Of a stretch of 64,000 nt of DNA, positions 1 to 52,724 are shown piece after piece. The stretch is from Adiantum capillus-veneris (Eukaryota > Streptophyta > Polypodiopsida > Polypodiales > Pteridaceae). Below the pieces are notes generated by a model. The model was not told the DNA's origin. It saw only the letters and a program-made list of their open reading frames with translations, and searched no databases. Numbering within the stretch: position 1 is the stretch's first letter; every line of letters begins with the position of its first letter. The DNA lies in assembly GCA_014529385.2 (NCBI GenBank), contig CM043945.1:156246741-156310740 (forward strand), written 5' to 3'. A program made the position numbers and the translations under genes.

Positions 1-1000
1 CCGGAGCAGGTCCTAGTGGTGGGCATCTCCTAGTGCGACCACCATCAGAGTCCTATATGATATCCAATCCCGCTACTCCCCTCACTGGTTATAGAAGCCC
101 TCGCCTGACAGTGCTCGTTTTGGGTCGGCAATTCTCAGAAGTGATAGTGGATGGTGGATCTGGCATCAACTTGATGCCCGAGTTAACTATGTTAGCTCTA
201 GGTCTACATCCTACTCGCCTTGCTCCCTTCACAATTACATTGGCTGACCAACGGACAGTCTACCCAGTGGGGATAGTGGAAAATGTGCCTCTACAGGTAC
301 AAGACTCTACTTTTAACTTGGATTTTGTTGTGGTTCGTCTTCCCCAGGTTGAGGGCGGATTTCCCTTGCTCATTGATAGACCATGGTTGTGACACACTAA
401 AGCACTTCATGATTGGGGAAATGATGCCATGTGGATACATACTCCTGGCTCCTCAATGCAGCCAATTTTCCTAGAAGGAGGCATGGATCCCCTTGTGCAA
501 CATAGTTCTTTGTGCCTAGCAACCAGCCTTGAATTGGAACAGCCTACTCCACTTGACGGGTCAGACGAAGATCTACTGGAGTGGTTGGATGCTACCAAAT
601 CTATGCCCTATTATGGAGTCTCTATTCACTCTTTGCCTGAAGGTACACCCTCTTCCAATGTTTCCACAATAACTAAACCTAATGAGCCACCTGAGCCAGC
701 TCAAATGTTGAAGGTCACAGAAGCTACTCTTGATGCACCCTTGCTAGAAGCCTTTGAATTTGGTGAGCCTATGAAGGATCATAGAAGCGGGAAGAAATCT
801 CCTCTACAAGAGTTCACCCCCCTCAAACATCAGTCCCAGTGATGTCTGCTTCTCTAACTGTCCTCTGTGTCTAGCAAACTCCCTTCATAGAGCCCGTCCT
901 GCTTGATGAATTCCCTACTCATGATAGTTGTCTTGCTCATGATAGCTGTCTGCTCCCTCCTCGCCCCTATCAATCCATATCCCCTCGCCCCTACACACAA
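1..1000 (+). pseudogene. gag/protease-only LTR element, copy A (3' half of coding region)
   Basis: Decayed relative of the element at 19420-24967; it matches that copy from about 22340 to 23345. The frame from 33 encodes a retropepsin-type aspartic protease with the active-site motif VDGGSGINLMP near residue 40, which would cleave the Gag polyprotein. The reading frame is broken by TGA at 390-392, where the second copy has CGA (arginine), and continues in the same frame from 429 to 842. No reverse transcriptase or integrase follows; the copy runs into sequence not shared with the other copy at about 1000. The left end is cut by the window edge. Homology is clear from the direct comparison; pseudogene status follows from the nonsense codon. 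Confidence 0.85.
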
Positions 1001-1612
1001 TAAGAATGCCCACATCCTTAGGTTTCACCCCAGTTTTGGCAAAGAGATCATCCAGAGCGCCGAACATCACACGCTCTGCTTCAAGATGTGCCTCTACCAT
1101 ACATGGATTAGGCGGCTAGCTAATCATAGCAGGCGACAAGTATGTCTCTTCACCAAGCCCGGATCACTCACAAATCTTACACTGAAATTCCAAGCTCTTA
1201 TCATTGAAGACACCCATGGCAACAGAGTATCTCATGAAATCCTCATTACTGCACATGCCCGTTTTGGACGCCTTATAGCAGAAGAAGTCCACCATATACA
1301 CAGGATATGGACTTTTCATGAAGTAGATATTAATGACAAAGATAAGCGTGGTGGAGAATAGCATGACATTGACCAGATTGTATTGAAGCATATCCCAAAT
1401 GGCTCTCATACCGAAGGCGACCCATCTATGCGGCCACGACCATACACAAGGGAAGCAAAAGCAAGTACACGGCATGCTGGATCAAGTAGAGATAGCCAAG
1501 CTTTAGGTACTTGATGTTTAATGTCTTAAGGAAATCTGGCATGACAAATTTTTGCTTCAAGGACATGGCAAGCTTATCGGGCTCTATCATTTGAGGAGGG
1601 GAATGATGCAGG
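1001..1612 (-). pseudogene. 3-ketoacyl-CoA synthase (KCS) 5' gene fragment, captured
   Basis: The minus strand encodes the N-terminal half of a plant KCS, the condensing enzyme of very-long-chain fatty acid elongation in the ER. Visible in order are the start segment with MPDFLKTLNIKYLKLGY, two hydrophobic stretches corresponding to the KCS transmembrane segments, VYMVDFFCYKAS, the SLEF motif followed by SGLGEETYL, and [21 protein letters not shown]. The match stops abruptly at about 1001, before the catalytic Cys domain. There is a frameshift near 1440, a TGA replacing the Arg codon before SGLGEE, and a TAG shortly after, so it cannot encode an enzyme. It lies antisense inside the variable region of the surrounding LTR element, which points to capture of a host-gene fragment. 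Confidence 0.85.
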
Positions 1613-1669
1613 GATGAGAGCCCTGCGTGCAAATGGGGAGTTGGGAAGAGTGGGTCTAGCCATGGTGAT

Positions 1670-1870
1670 CAAGAATGGAAGCCCCCTACCTACCCTTTGC
1701 CCCCTATCCCTCCACTCCTTTTGCCCCCTACCCTCCCCTCACCCCCCCTCACCCCCCCCCCCCCCCAACCCATCCTCGCCCCCTACCTTTAAAAAAAAAT
1801 AAAAATCTCCCCACCCCTCCCAGCCTCATCTCCCCCCACCCTGCTGATCCACCCCTTAGCAATTTGCATA
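1670..1870. repeat. C-rich low-complexity tract
   Basis: Imperfect repeats of CCCCTACC/CCCTCCC units with a long C run around 1751-1767. It resembles the much longer C-rich minisatellite at 23340-24190 in the second copy of the same element. The variable region of this family therefore seems to begin or end in C-rich DNA. The apparent proline-rich frames here are composition artefacts. Confidence 0.7.
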
Positions 1871-2138
1871 ATCATACACAGTCCCCTCCTCTTCCTCAAT
1901 CCACTCCCCTACACTTCAGAAGCCTTTTGAATTTTGTTGCTCCCTGCACTGTAGAGCCTTTTGGATTTGGTTGCTCCTCTCACAAAGTGTGGGATTACCT
2001 ACTTGGAAGTCGTAACCCTCCCATTGCAGCCCTATTATAAGCGCCTTATTCCTATGTTCCACCATTAATACAACTCTACCGCCTTAACAACATAGGTGTG
2101 TCATTGATACATTCTCTACTTTTGTCCCTCCCTTCCTT

Positions 2139-2149
2139 CCCCCCCCCCC

Positions 2150-2212
<63 letters not shown>
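2139..2212. repeat. compound microsatellite (C)n(CT)n(AC)n
   Basis: A C run at 2139-2160, then (TC)15 at 2161-2190 and (AC)11 at 2191-2212, followed by a T run. A pyrimidine-rich compound tract of this size is probably length-variable. Confidence 0.95.
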
Positions 2213-2289
2213 CTTTTTTTTTAATCCTCTCTCTTCTTTCTCTCTCTCTCGGGCGAGGAGACGGAGACCTCTTGTATTTTAACCATCAA

Positions 2290-2990
2290 GCGGCCCTCTG
2301 GCTTTGTTCTTTGTTCACAGGAGATGGCCAGCGACACAAAGGGGAAGCAAGTTTCTTGTAATCCAATCACAGCTGACGAGCAAGTTAAAGAGACTTTTGG
2401 CTATTTCCTTGTGGCTTTCAAGCATTCACCTCATTGCCCTTCTGTTGCTGTGAATGCTTTTTGTTCTGCCATCACGATGGAGTTATCCTTATTTGCGTTG
2501 TTACTCGATCTTATAGTCAACCCTCTTATCGAGAAGAGTGCTTGCAGAAAGTGTCGGAAGGTTCATCTGCAAGCATGGACCCCCGGGGCAGTCACTTATC
2601 AAAAGACCCCTATATCACGTGCGTTCAAGAGGTAATTAATAATATCCCAATATACATACTATACTTACACTGTGAGCCTATTTAAAAAACCCCCACCCCC
2701 CTCTGTATGTATACATTTTTATACATTTTGGTCTTTTAATAATCCTCTCTGGTTAACTCACGTGATATCATACACGTTCTAAAAAGTGACCGCCCCGGGC
2801 ATGGACCAGGTCATTTTCCTCTCACTATGGTTATGGAGGGTAAAGATGCGCTAGATCCAAACCGAGCATATCTCTTTGCTGTGGAGCTTCATTCTATTTT
2901 GCCAATTGGGATTATTGGACTATGCAATCTTACTGAGTTCCTACCTATTTAAAGGCTTACGGCGTTTGCAAGCAATGCAATGCTTTTAAC
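2290..2990 (+). pseudogene. unidentified host-like fragment inside copy A
   Basis: An open stretch from ATG 2324 encodes a helical, hydrophobic peptide (core VAVNAFCSAITMELSLFALLL). A second frame from about 2520 continues with SYREECLQKVSEGSSAS. With the MITE at 2582-2799 removed, sequence continues at 2808 with GHFPLTMVMEGKD in a third frame. The spacing of hydrophobic and Phe/Ala residues is faintly like the N-terminus of ACD11-type glycolipid-transfer proteins, but too weak to name. It lies where copy C carries a different inserted fragment. I read it as a decayed captured piece; origin unknown. Confidence 0.3.
2582..2799. mobile_element. MITE-like non-autonomous DNA transposon, 218 bp
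   Basis: Terminal inverted repeats CCCGGGGCAGTCACTT (2582-2597) and AAGTGACCGCCCCGGG (2784-2799) match at 15 of 16 positions, with a further inverted CACGTGATAT block inside. The 8-bp direct repeat CATGGACC flanks it at 2574-2581 and 2800-2807. An 8-bp duplication is typical of hAT-superfamily elements, but the ends do not start with the usual hAT CAG, so the superfamily is left open. There is no transposase. The interior is AT-rich. Confidence 0.8.
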
Positions 2991-3005
2991 TCCACTTTTG
3001 AGGCA

Positions 3006-3698
3006 TGTAAGGTCATGGTTGGGGGCCTAGCACCTGCTTCAAGAAAGATGTATAGATGCGGTTACTAGTGGTTTTCTTTCACAATTTTTCAGTATTTCCT
3101 CCCACCAAGACGGTGAGAGGTTTTGTGGTGGGAAACCTGTAGTAGGCTACAATGTCACTTTCACATGACACACAATTAGTACAGTTGGTCTGGGTCTGGT
3201 TCAGAGTGGACGGACTCTCTGGGCTGGGCAATGACACTTGGCAGGGATACGAACGATGGTCTAGTGGACATCATGGTGGCCAAGTCGCCCACCACCACTC
3301 AGTTTGGGGATAGAATTAGATGGCTGACATTTATGAGCCATTGGTGGCTCTTTATGGTGGCACATATGAGTAGTAGCTGTGGAGTCATCACGATCATCTT
3401 CTTCATTTATGGTCCAACGTCATCATCTAGAGTAGCGAGTATATACACACATCACGTCTGCACCATCCCTGCTGATCTGAGCCTCGACACCCCCATTGTA
3501 CCTGTAAGTCTTGGGCTGGAGCTGAATGTGATGCCACGCCAGAGTGTGTATCGGTTCTTTGAGATAGTCGAGTCAATATGTTCTGGTCTGTTGTTGTGTC
3601 TCTGTGTTGATCAACTAATATCTATTGTTTCCTTTGTTTTCATTCTGTTTTGAGTGAGATGTCACGCACATTGCACTGAGGAGCACCCACTATAGAGA
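3006..3698 (+). mobile_element. 3' end and truncated 3' LTR of element copy A
   Basis: Homologous to 24311-24945. The first part (3006-3137) is the untranslated stretch upstream of the 3' LTR. The LTR starts with TGTAG at 3138 and follows the other LTRs until about 3698, where the last 25 or so bases, expected to end in CTACA, are missing. Numerous indels and substitutions relative to the LTRs at 19420 and 24425 make this the older copy. Apparent frames (e.g. 3231-3653) are antisense or sense noise in the LTR. Confidence 0.85.
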
Positions 3699-4192
3699 GC
3701 CAATTCTTGGAGTTTGACAAGTGTCCCTCAAAGGAGCATTAAAAAGTCTTGAAAGCCTTGAGGAGCATTGAAGAGAAATCCTTTCACATGATCTTTCCCA
3801 ATGCTACATTTACTTTATTTTGGAAAGGATGCAACAAATGATTTGAAGATAATAAATTTTTAAAAACTTTTAACTTTTTTATACTAGAAATCACATTAAT
3901 CTTAAGAACAGGGCTTGCCAAAAACATTTCTCCTAACCAATTAAGGGCACACTTGAAAGTTGACCGGTTTTTAGCTCAAAATATTAAAAATTTGTCCGTT
4001 TTTACATTAAAACTTGTATACAGGTGTTTGTCAAGGCCATATCATAATCTAGCCAAGATTTTGCAAATCTAGCCAATTACAAATACACTAAGCCCCGGGT
4101 TTTTTGGAATACTGCTTAAGAAGTAAACTAAATTCCACAACATTACGTTAAGAACTAGATAAAAGGTTTCTTTTAACCAGTACCCTCTCTAA

Positions 4193-4275
<83 letters not shown>

Positions 4276-6689
4276 TGGAGATCACTATGAGCTTTTATCT
4301 TTTTAAAATGGATTTTAAACTCTCATGACCTCTCAATGTCACCTTTTTGCCTTTTGAAGGCCATTATGAATACTTCACCTTGTTTCTATAAAGATTCATA
4401 TGAAGCTAAAAAATATTTAATGTTTTTTATTGGAATGCAACATTTGATTGATAATTAGCAATAAGATAAAAGCAACATTCCATATAATTCTTGATGTGCA
4501 TTATATAAAAGCAAATGAAAAAGGCAACAATTTGATCAAACAAAAAAAGAAAAGTTTGAAACTTGGTAGTGAGATATATTTAAGTGTGAAAAAGTAATGT
4601 CCTCACATAACTACATCCAAAAATTTGTTTGTAAAAATGTTGGAAGTTTATTTTAAGTTGAAATAATTAAAAACATGCACTATATCTCATTAATAATGAA
4701 TGCATATTAATTTTGTTTAAATCTTTCACCTAAAACTTAGATCATAAACCTTGTCTGATGTGATGATTGATAAATGGTTAAAATTGTAGTCCAGATAAAG
4801 AAACTAGTAATTTTAGTTGAGAAGCATAAATTAATGGCCTATTTTCATGAACACGTATTCTCATGAAGGATTGTCGCAATGTTGGGATATCCAACTTGGA
4901 GCTTTGGAATTCATTTGGAAATTCTTATAGCTTACTTATCCCATATTTGTACACTTCTACGAATGAAAGTAACTCGTATATACAATCACCTTATTGGACA
5001 TTGTTTTCAATGAGGTAATTCAAATATATAATCACCTCATTGGACATTGTTTTCCAAGTTGATTATGTTGTGACTCACCTCTAATCGTCCTCTCTAAATT
5101 TCTCATTGACACAATTCTCTTTGCAGGTAATTGTCACTGCCTAAGGGTCAAGTTGCACTCGGGGTTATGAAGGCCAAAATGTATACTTTGACAACTTTAC
5201 CATTCTCTCTTTTGTTTTTTAACAAACCCTACCAATCCCTTCATTTTAGAAGGGATTATACTATTCTTTGAAGAAAGGCAATAGGGCCGCTTCTTCTCTC
5301 TCTTGACTAGAGCGCCAATGAATTTCCACCATTTCAAAAACCTTTATGGCTACTCTTACTCTTCTTGCATGGGTGCGGCTAGCTCCCCCTGTTTGCTAGA
5401 CTGCTAGTCTATAGCAAGACACTTAACTCTTAGAGAAGAAAGAAAACTTTTTGCAAACCCTTCCAAAGTGTTTCAAGTTTCTCATGTTTTAGAAATCCCA
5501 CGTGATCCTTCACATTGTTTAGTTTGTAAATGGATCCCTTTATTTAAGGTCCTCATAACCTTCTTTTCAACTTTTTGTTTGAAAATGACAATGTGAGCCT
5601 TCACCTTGCTCATTTTTTAATATTTTGGAGAGATTTTTCATTTTCCTTAAATGGTAACTAGTATGCGACCCGCACATTGTTGAGGCCAAAGAAACATCAC
5701 ATCTATTCTCATAGGACTATCTTCTCTTCCAAGTGGTACACTATCAATACTTCTTCCTACATGTATAGTCTAATGTATTTCTAAAATTGATGCATAAAAC
5801 AACCCTTTGACAGATTCTGACAAAAATAAATATATGTAAGATGATGCAAATCATTCTTTGATACCAAGCTTGGGAGCTTCTCATAGACATTACTTCTCAT
5901 GAGGTGCTAGCCCTTGTACAACAAACTTAGGAGTGCTCTACTTCTAGTGGGGTAGAGAGAGAGAGTCCTCCTTTTGGTCTATCTTGGTCAAGCATTGCTG
6001 TCGAGCTTGATTATACATATCAAATAAGCTAGCATGGTGTGAAGAGATGAAATATAAGAGAAGTCAATGTGATCATAAAACCATGTTTGAAAATGGAGTG
6101 GGTCCTATAAATTCGTTTCAACAATGAAAACACAATTGGATTCAATGTATCTACTCCACTCTCTTACTTGCTTATATAATTGTGTCTTTCTTGTGAGAAA
6201 ACCATGGTAGTAGTGTACATCATAACCTACTAGGTAAGTCAACAAGTTTTTTAAGATGAAAGCTTATAATTGCTATAGTGTGTAATCATAAAACTTTTCA
6301 TGTTGTGAAAAGATTAAGGCTCATAATTTCCATTGTACCTGGACAAAGAGATGAGTTGGCTTTCTTTTATTATCTAGAATGTGATTGAACTTCCATCTAT
6401 GTTGCTCTCTAGACACCTTACTTGCCTGCATCTCTATATGTTTTGTGCACAAGCATGGTAATACTGCACATCATCACCTAATCACAACAATGCATAGGCA
6501 TCTTAGTTTGATAAGGTGCACACTATTTGTTCATGTACAATTTGCCATTTGCACCTTAAAATGTGATAGAACGAGAAGCAAGATGAGGTTTCTCATTTGT
6601 TAATTTTTGTAGGAGTTTTGGCCATTATGCTAAATTGAAGGACGTGGTGCAAAATTGAGGCCGTGACTTGAAATCATGCATGTCATTGA

Positions 6690-6730
<41 letters not shown>

Positions 6731-7139
6731 ACAAAAGCATGTTCCTCTTTGAGAGAGCATCTTGTATTCAACCATTACATGCCTGAACCAACTTCCTTAC
6801 GCACAATCTATACCATACCCAACCATTTTGGCTTAGCTTTTACTCCCTTAAATGTGAGACCGGACAAGGAGCTACTGTAGGAGAGCCTCTTTTTGTATAC
6901 ACATTATGTTCCTTGAAAATTTGAGAGTATAAGCATCATATCCTACTTGAGTGCTCAACTTTTGAATACATTAAACTTGCTTTTCATACATTTTAACCCG
7001 GACCATGGCCTCCCTTTTCTTCTCTCTCATAAACTTCATGGATTCTAGTTTTTAGTTGCCACCATTATATCCATAGACTTCAAGCACGATACATGTAATA
7101 TTTGGTCGCTTAGGTCAATCTAACCTTTAAGGATGATAA

Positions 7140-7213
<74 letters not shown>

Positions 7214-7835
7214 CGTGCATGCACACATGCACACAACCATGTGTTAGGTGGATAACAAATTTCTCGGAATCTCATGTGTGCATACACACACAACTTGTCA
7301 TCGTGGCTAGTAGCTAAAATATCGTTGTTGCAATTGAAGAGACAGCCCCAAGATAGGGCCTAGACAGGGTGAGCAATCTCCTTTTTCTCAATCTCTTTAA
7401 AGAAAAGATTGCTATGATTGGTCTGTGTGTGTGTGTGTGTGTGTGTAGGGTCTTGAACTTGAGACCATCGAATAGATCTTTGAGATCTCATTGAATCGTT
7501 CCTACAATGTTTTAAATCTCCTCTTATCAAAACTTGTGCGCACATGCATGAGAGAGAGAGAGTCTAAAGAAGAAACATGAATAACTTTATTCTCAGCCAA
7601 GTCTGATATATCTTTTGAGATTATTTCTATGGCATTAAAAACTCTCTTCTTATTTTGCTTCTCTCTCTCTCTCTCTCTCTCCCGATAGGTATTCAATTGT
7701 TGAAGACTTGTTATGTGTTATATAGAACTTTAATGTCTCTTCAAATTGTTCCTACACCCTTAAACATTTTGCTCTCTCTTTCTCTCTCTCTCTCCCTTTC
7801 CTTGCTTCATCATTCATTGGACACTAAAAATTCGT

Positions 7836-7873
<38 letters not shown>

Positions 7874-8201
7874 GTTGATTGTTGATAAACACCCTTGCTT
7901 ATCAAATTTCAAAGAATTTTTAGATTTTAAAATGTGGCCCACAATTTAACTCTTAATGCCCCAAACCTGGTAAAAGGCCCTTTGATTGGGAAATCTCTTT
8001 CTCCATGTGGGACGTCAATGTCAAGGTTGATTTTTGCTAGGCATTTTATCCATTTCAAGGCATTTTGCTCGTTTTCAACGGGTGAAAAATGTCAGCTACC
8101 CTTTACAAGATATAATATAATGCCAAGAAAATCATAATATCTTGACAATCTCAAGGGAAAGGGTATCCCTAGTAAGATGGAATTTCTATGAGCTCGATGG
8201 T

Positions 8202-8241
<40 letters not shown>

Positions 8242-8740
8242 GATCATAACGTGGATAACAACCCCTTCATTTGTATGCTTGTTCTCAAATCGAAGTAGTC
8301 TTATATTGACACATTTGGATGACGACCCTTTTATTTGCATGCCTGTCTTCAAAGCGAAACAGTCCCAAGTTGACATATGGATATACGAGTTTTCTCCTTT
8401 TTCAATCTTTAAAAAAAAAAAACTTACACATTTTAAAAAAAAATATCAATATTGATTTATAAAAAATTCCCTTGAAAAGATAAAGCCGAATATATCTCAA
8501 AATCAAATTTTTATTAAATAAAAAAATCTTTATAAAAAGTATAATTTTTTTTAAAACCAAAGTAATGTAAGAATTCAATTAGATTTTATGTAAGGTTTTA
8601 CTTGAAGTGAACCAATGAGTGACAGGTGGAGCCCTCTCCTTCCTTCAAAATTTTAAGCTCCATTATAGATAGAAGAAGACCTAATCGTCTCATTAGAGAG
8701 GAAAAGAAAAAGAAAGCGGGTAAAAAGTGTCTTAGTAAAA
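3699..8740. other. AT-rich intergenic DNA, no gene seen
   Basis: About 5 kb of AT-rich sequence with dense stops in all frames. It contains microsatellites (CT at 4201-4238 followed by GT to 4274; CT at 6692-6725; CT then CA at 7141-7212; GT near 7424-7446; CT near 7661-7681, 7838-7870 and 8207-8239) and a short direct repeat around TCACCTTATTGGACATTG at about 4986 and 5031. Short open frames here are mostly microsatellite translations. Nothing resembles a protein, tRNA or rRNA. Confidence 0.7.
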
Positions 8741-8747
8741 GGTCAAA

Positions 8748-8870
8748 AGTGCACTCACTTACAAAAGTAGAGGCTTCAACCTTCAATTTCATTGGCTACT
8801 CTTGCTTTCGTAAGTGCACTCACTTACAAAAGTGGAGGCTTCAACCTCAATTTTCATTGGCTACTTTGCC
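8748..8870. repeat. tandem duplication, about 66-bp unit
   Basis: Two adjacent copies of a unit beginning GTGCACTCACTTACAAAAGT and ending with CATTGGCTAC, at about 8748 and 8814, with a few mismatches. Local duplication in non-coding DNA. Confidence 0.85.
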
Positions 8871-8939
8871 ACTAAAGTCCTTTAAGCCAAGGAAACACAT
8901 AATATTAGGAACTAGAGGACTAATGTTCTACACGAGTTA

Positions 8940-10960
8940 AGGTTGGAAAAGGGATGCACGGATGCGCAAGGTTGGGTGGTGCTTTGGCAACGAGCGACTT
9001 GGAGCACGAGAGCTCAATGGAGTTGGTTGCAGTAGGAAGCCTCAATTGGTTTGCGCGTTTCAAGGAGTAGAGATGGGGGACCTACTCTAGAGGGTAGTGC
9101 CTGGCCTCTCTGACGCTCATCAGTCTACCCCCCTATTTTTGGCACTAGGTGTGGCCTCCCTCCCACCTCCTCCTTGGAGGCGAAGTGGGCCTAAATCCAG
9201 CTTGCGGTGGTTGGCAAGGGCTCATGGGGTGGCAAATTGCACCTCTTGGTGACACCAACCCTCATAGGGAAGATCCCGACCCTCTCTTCGGTCCAGATTT
9301 GCTGGTCATGCATATTGTGAGTTGGTCTCCTGCTATTTTTGGTGGCCCCCATCAATGGTGCCAGGCTCACCACAATAGCTAGTTGAAGATGTGTCGCTAT
9401 GCTTCTTAGATGCTCGTGTGTTGGAGGGTGTTGGTTCTTTGAGGCTTGACATCTTGGTTGTAGTGGCAGTGCCTTAGGAGAATCTGCTTGGTGATAGGGG
9501 ACTTTGAGCCCCGCTCGTGATATGGCTTAAAAACTCGGTATGCTTGTGTTAGGTTGTTGCCATCACAATTTTTTTTGGAGTTCTACTATGGTTTAGGGCT
9601 GGCCTCCCATGTTGGGGCCAATGCTTCATGTTGAACATCATTGTGTATTCTAGATCCTTGATTGGGCTTGTAGAGTAGGGGCTTTTTGTGTATTTTTTTG
9701 GGTGGTAATCTATCTTTAAACTCTCCTTATTGGGAGAGTACTGCATAAAAATAAAAAAGGCCAAGGAAACACAATATTAGTAGTATTAGTAGGAGTACTA
9801 CTTTTTAGAACCTTGTTTCCCAAGCTATTGCTAAATTGATGCAAATGATGTGCGAATAGATTACAGTGGTATCACATCAATCCCAGAATTACCACCAAGG
9901 CATAGATCAAAGATCCCATTGGAACTTAGTAGCATAAACACCATTCAACATGATTTTAGAGTACCTAATAGCTTGTTCACAATTATTTCCACATTCATGT
10001 ATCTTACTTTTAATCATCAAGATCTGGTAGAACATGGAGTGGTTGTAGGATCGTGCTCTACCCATGCCCCACATTCTCTAGTCTAGTTTTGTGTAGTAAA
10101 CTATCTATCCATGTAAGGAGTACCAATCCCTTTCCGAGAGGTACTGATAGGCCAAGCATTGAATGATGTGGGCTAACCATTTCATCATGACGAAGAACAA
10201 AAGGCAAGGGTTGTGTGCCATGACAAACAGTTAATGTCACTCAAGAGTGATCACAACGAGCTTAAGTCGTGATTGGACTATGGTCAACCAATCACAATGA
10301 TGCTGATTCATTGGGACCATTGATCCCTCTTGAAAGTGGGGGTGGTACTTAGTCACTAGGACTTGCTATTTTCAAAATTGGCAGGGCCTATTGCTCTTTT
10401 GTCTTGTTGCAAGAGTGGAATTCTTGCAAAAATTAAAGAAGTAATTCTAGTGGAGGTTAAAATGATTAGAATCCCACCCACAACATTATGCCCTATGGGA
10501 TCTTTGATGACCACCCCGTCATAGGATCTACGATGACAATGGATGGACACAAACAGATTGTAGACAAAAGTGTTTTGCAATATCTTTGGCCTAGACTCAA
10601 AACCCTAGCCCGTGTTGCGAGAGCAAGTTTACTATTGGCAATTCGATGACTCATGGTGCCTTGAGATACTCACATGGGTTCTCTGATTGACATGCCATGA
10701 CTGGATCTTCAATGAAGACCACATTATAGATAGTATTGAGGAAAACCCATGTAGTCCCAGAGGCATGAGCAAGTGGGATTAAGGATGCTTGAGTGTTGAC
10801 ATCAATCGAGCGTCATAGATCTTGTCGAGAAAAGTTATCTCAAGTAGTATACAAGGTTACTTTTAAAGTAAAGTAATTTCGGGTACGATTCCTTGTTGTA
10901 CTCGGAATTATTTTATCCTCACGACACATTTGCACATCAAAAGCCCACATGGACACCTGT
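8940..10960. other. non-coding stretch, nothing recognised
   Basis: About 2 kb with no frame longer than about 80 codons, no recognisable protein motif and no clear repeat shared with the rest of the window. GC is higher than in the preceding 5 kb. It may be old, unrecognisable transposon sequence. Confidence 0.5.
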
Positions 10961-10965
10961 AAATC

Positions 10966-11145
10966 ATGAAAGCACGGGTGGGCAACTTTTGGTTAAGGCA
11001 TGTGCCTCTCAACACCCAGGGCATGGGTTCAATCCTCGGATTGCAAGGTGGCAATGTAATCTCGTGTACCCGGCCCAACTCTTGTTCACCCATCGTAGAT
11101 CCCACTGGCGTGGGATGGGACTCCAACACAAAAAAGAGAAAGAAC
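10966..11145 (+). mobile_element. tRNA-derived SINE (candidate)
   Basis: The 5' part reads like a tRNA: an A-box-like segment (GGGCAACTTTTGGTTA, about 10980-10996), then GGCATGTGCCTCTCAACACC in the position of the anticodon arm, and a perfect B box GGTTCAATCC at about 11028-11037. These are the RNA polymerase III internal promoter elements. The arms do not pair as a functional tRNA, and the sequence continues about 100 bp into an unrelated body ending near an A-rich ACACAAAAAAGAGAAAG tail. That layout (tRNA head, body, A-rich tail) is a SINE. Target duplications were not resolved. Confidence 0.6.
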
Positions 11146-11149
11146 TCTT

Positions 11150-11911
11150 GCCGGTGCTTCAGGAAGCATTTTAAAGCTCTTCGTGGCATGCCACTCATAC
11201 GTCGTTCTTTCTTCTCCTTCGTTCGTCGAGCTGTCCTCTGCTATCTTGTCAAGCTCTCTGGCTATGGTGTCCTAATTGACTTTGCAGCAGCTAAAGCTCC
11301 TTATGTTTCATTAGGTATCAAGCCTAGAGTTTCTCCTGTTCTGTTTCTCCATCTCACCCGCCATATGATTTTAGTGCAGCTACAGCTTCTCCTCTGATCA
11401 AACCAGTTCTTAGAAGCATTATCATACCTGAGCTTAAAGGTGTCGGTTAGGAAGATACCAGGGGGGTTTTCCGGACTCTCCATTACAGAAAAGATCATTG
11501 GCCGAACTCACCACCCCATAGGTGCTGAAAATAATTCGCATTTTCATGCCTGATAGGTGTCGCATTAACTTGATTCTAGCTGAAGCAAGGAAGATCTAGG
11601 GTCTGCTAGTTGAGGAGAGCTTTAATAGATTATTATTCTGCACTTGCGTTGCTGCATGAAAGGGTGACGCTGAAGAGCCAGCTTTGCGAGGTTCATCAGA
11701 GAAATTAGGTTTCAATGAGGGCCATTAGGGATTAATGAAAATCCTCAGGTTAAAAGCAGAAGGCGACATTGTAGTGAGAAAGAGAAAGGGCACAAGCAAG
11801 GAGTCGAAATGCTACGAGATACAATTTGGCACTGCTCTGAAGGAAGCAAGAAATGAAGATACCTTTTAGTCGGTTGGATTCTTAGCAGCATTGAAAGCAA
11901 GAGCTCAAATT
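11150..11911. other. upstream region of the kinase gene
   Basis: No long frame and no recognised homology. A plausible splice acceptor (TTCTTAGCAG at about 11879-11888) lies shortly before the first in-frame ATG of the kinase gene, so part of this region may be a 5' UTR with an intron. No convincing TATA box was located. Confidence 0.35.

Positions 11912-52724
<40,813 letters not shown>

Noticed and set aside
4196-8240. Many CT/GT/AC repeats as a possible satellite or centromere array
   Set aside because: They are separate short microsatellites in unique sequence, without a higher-order unit.
8598-8940. Short frames around the 66-bp duplication
   Set aside because: Follow the tandem duplication and have no homology.
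9149-9382. Possible small protein of 77 codons
   Set aside because: Overlapping frames on both strands of similar length, no motif, and no codon bias; likely chance.
10970-11045. Functional tRNA gene
   Set aside because: The B box is perfect but the acceptor and anticodon stems do not pair and the sequence continues into a SINE-like body.
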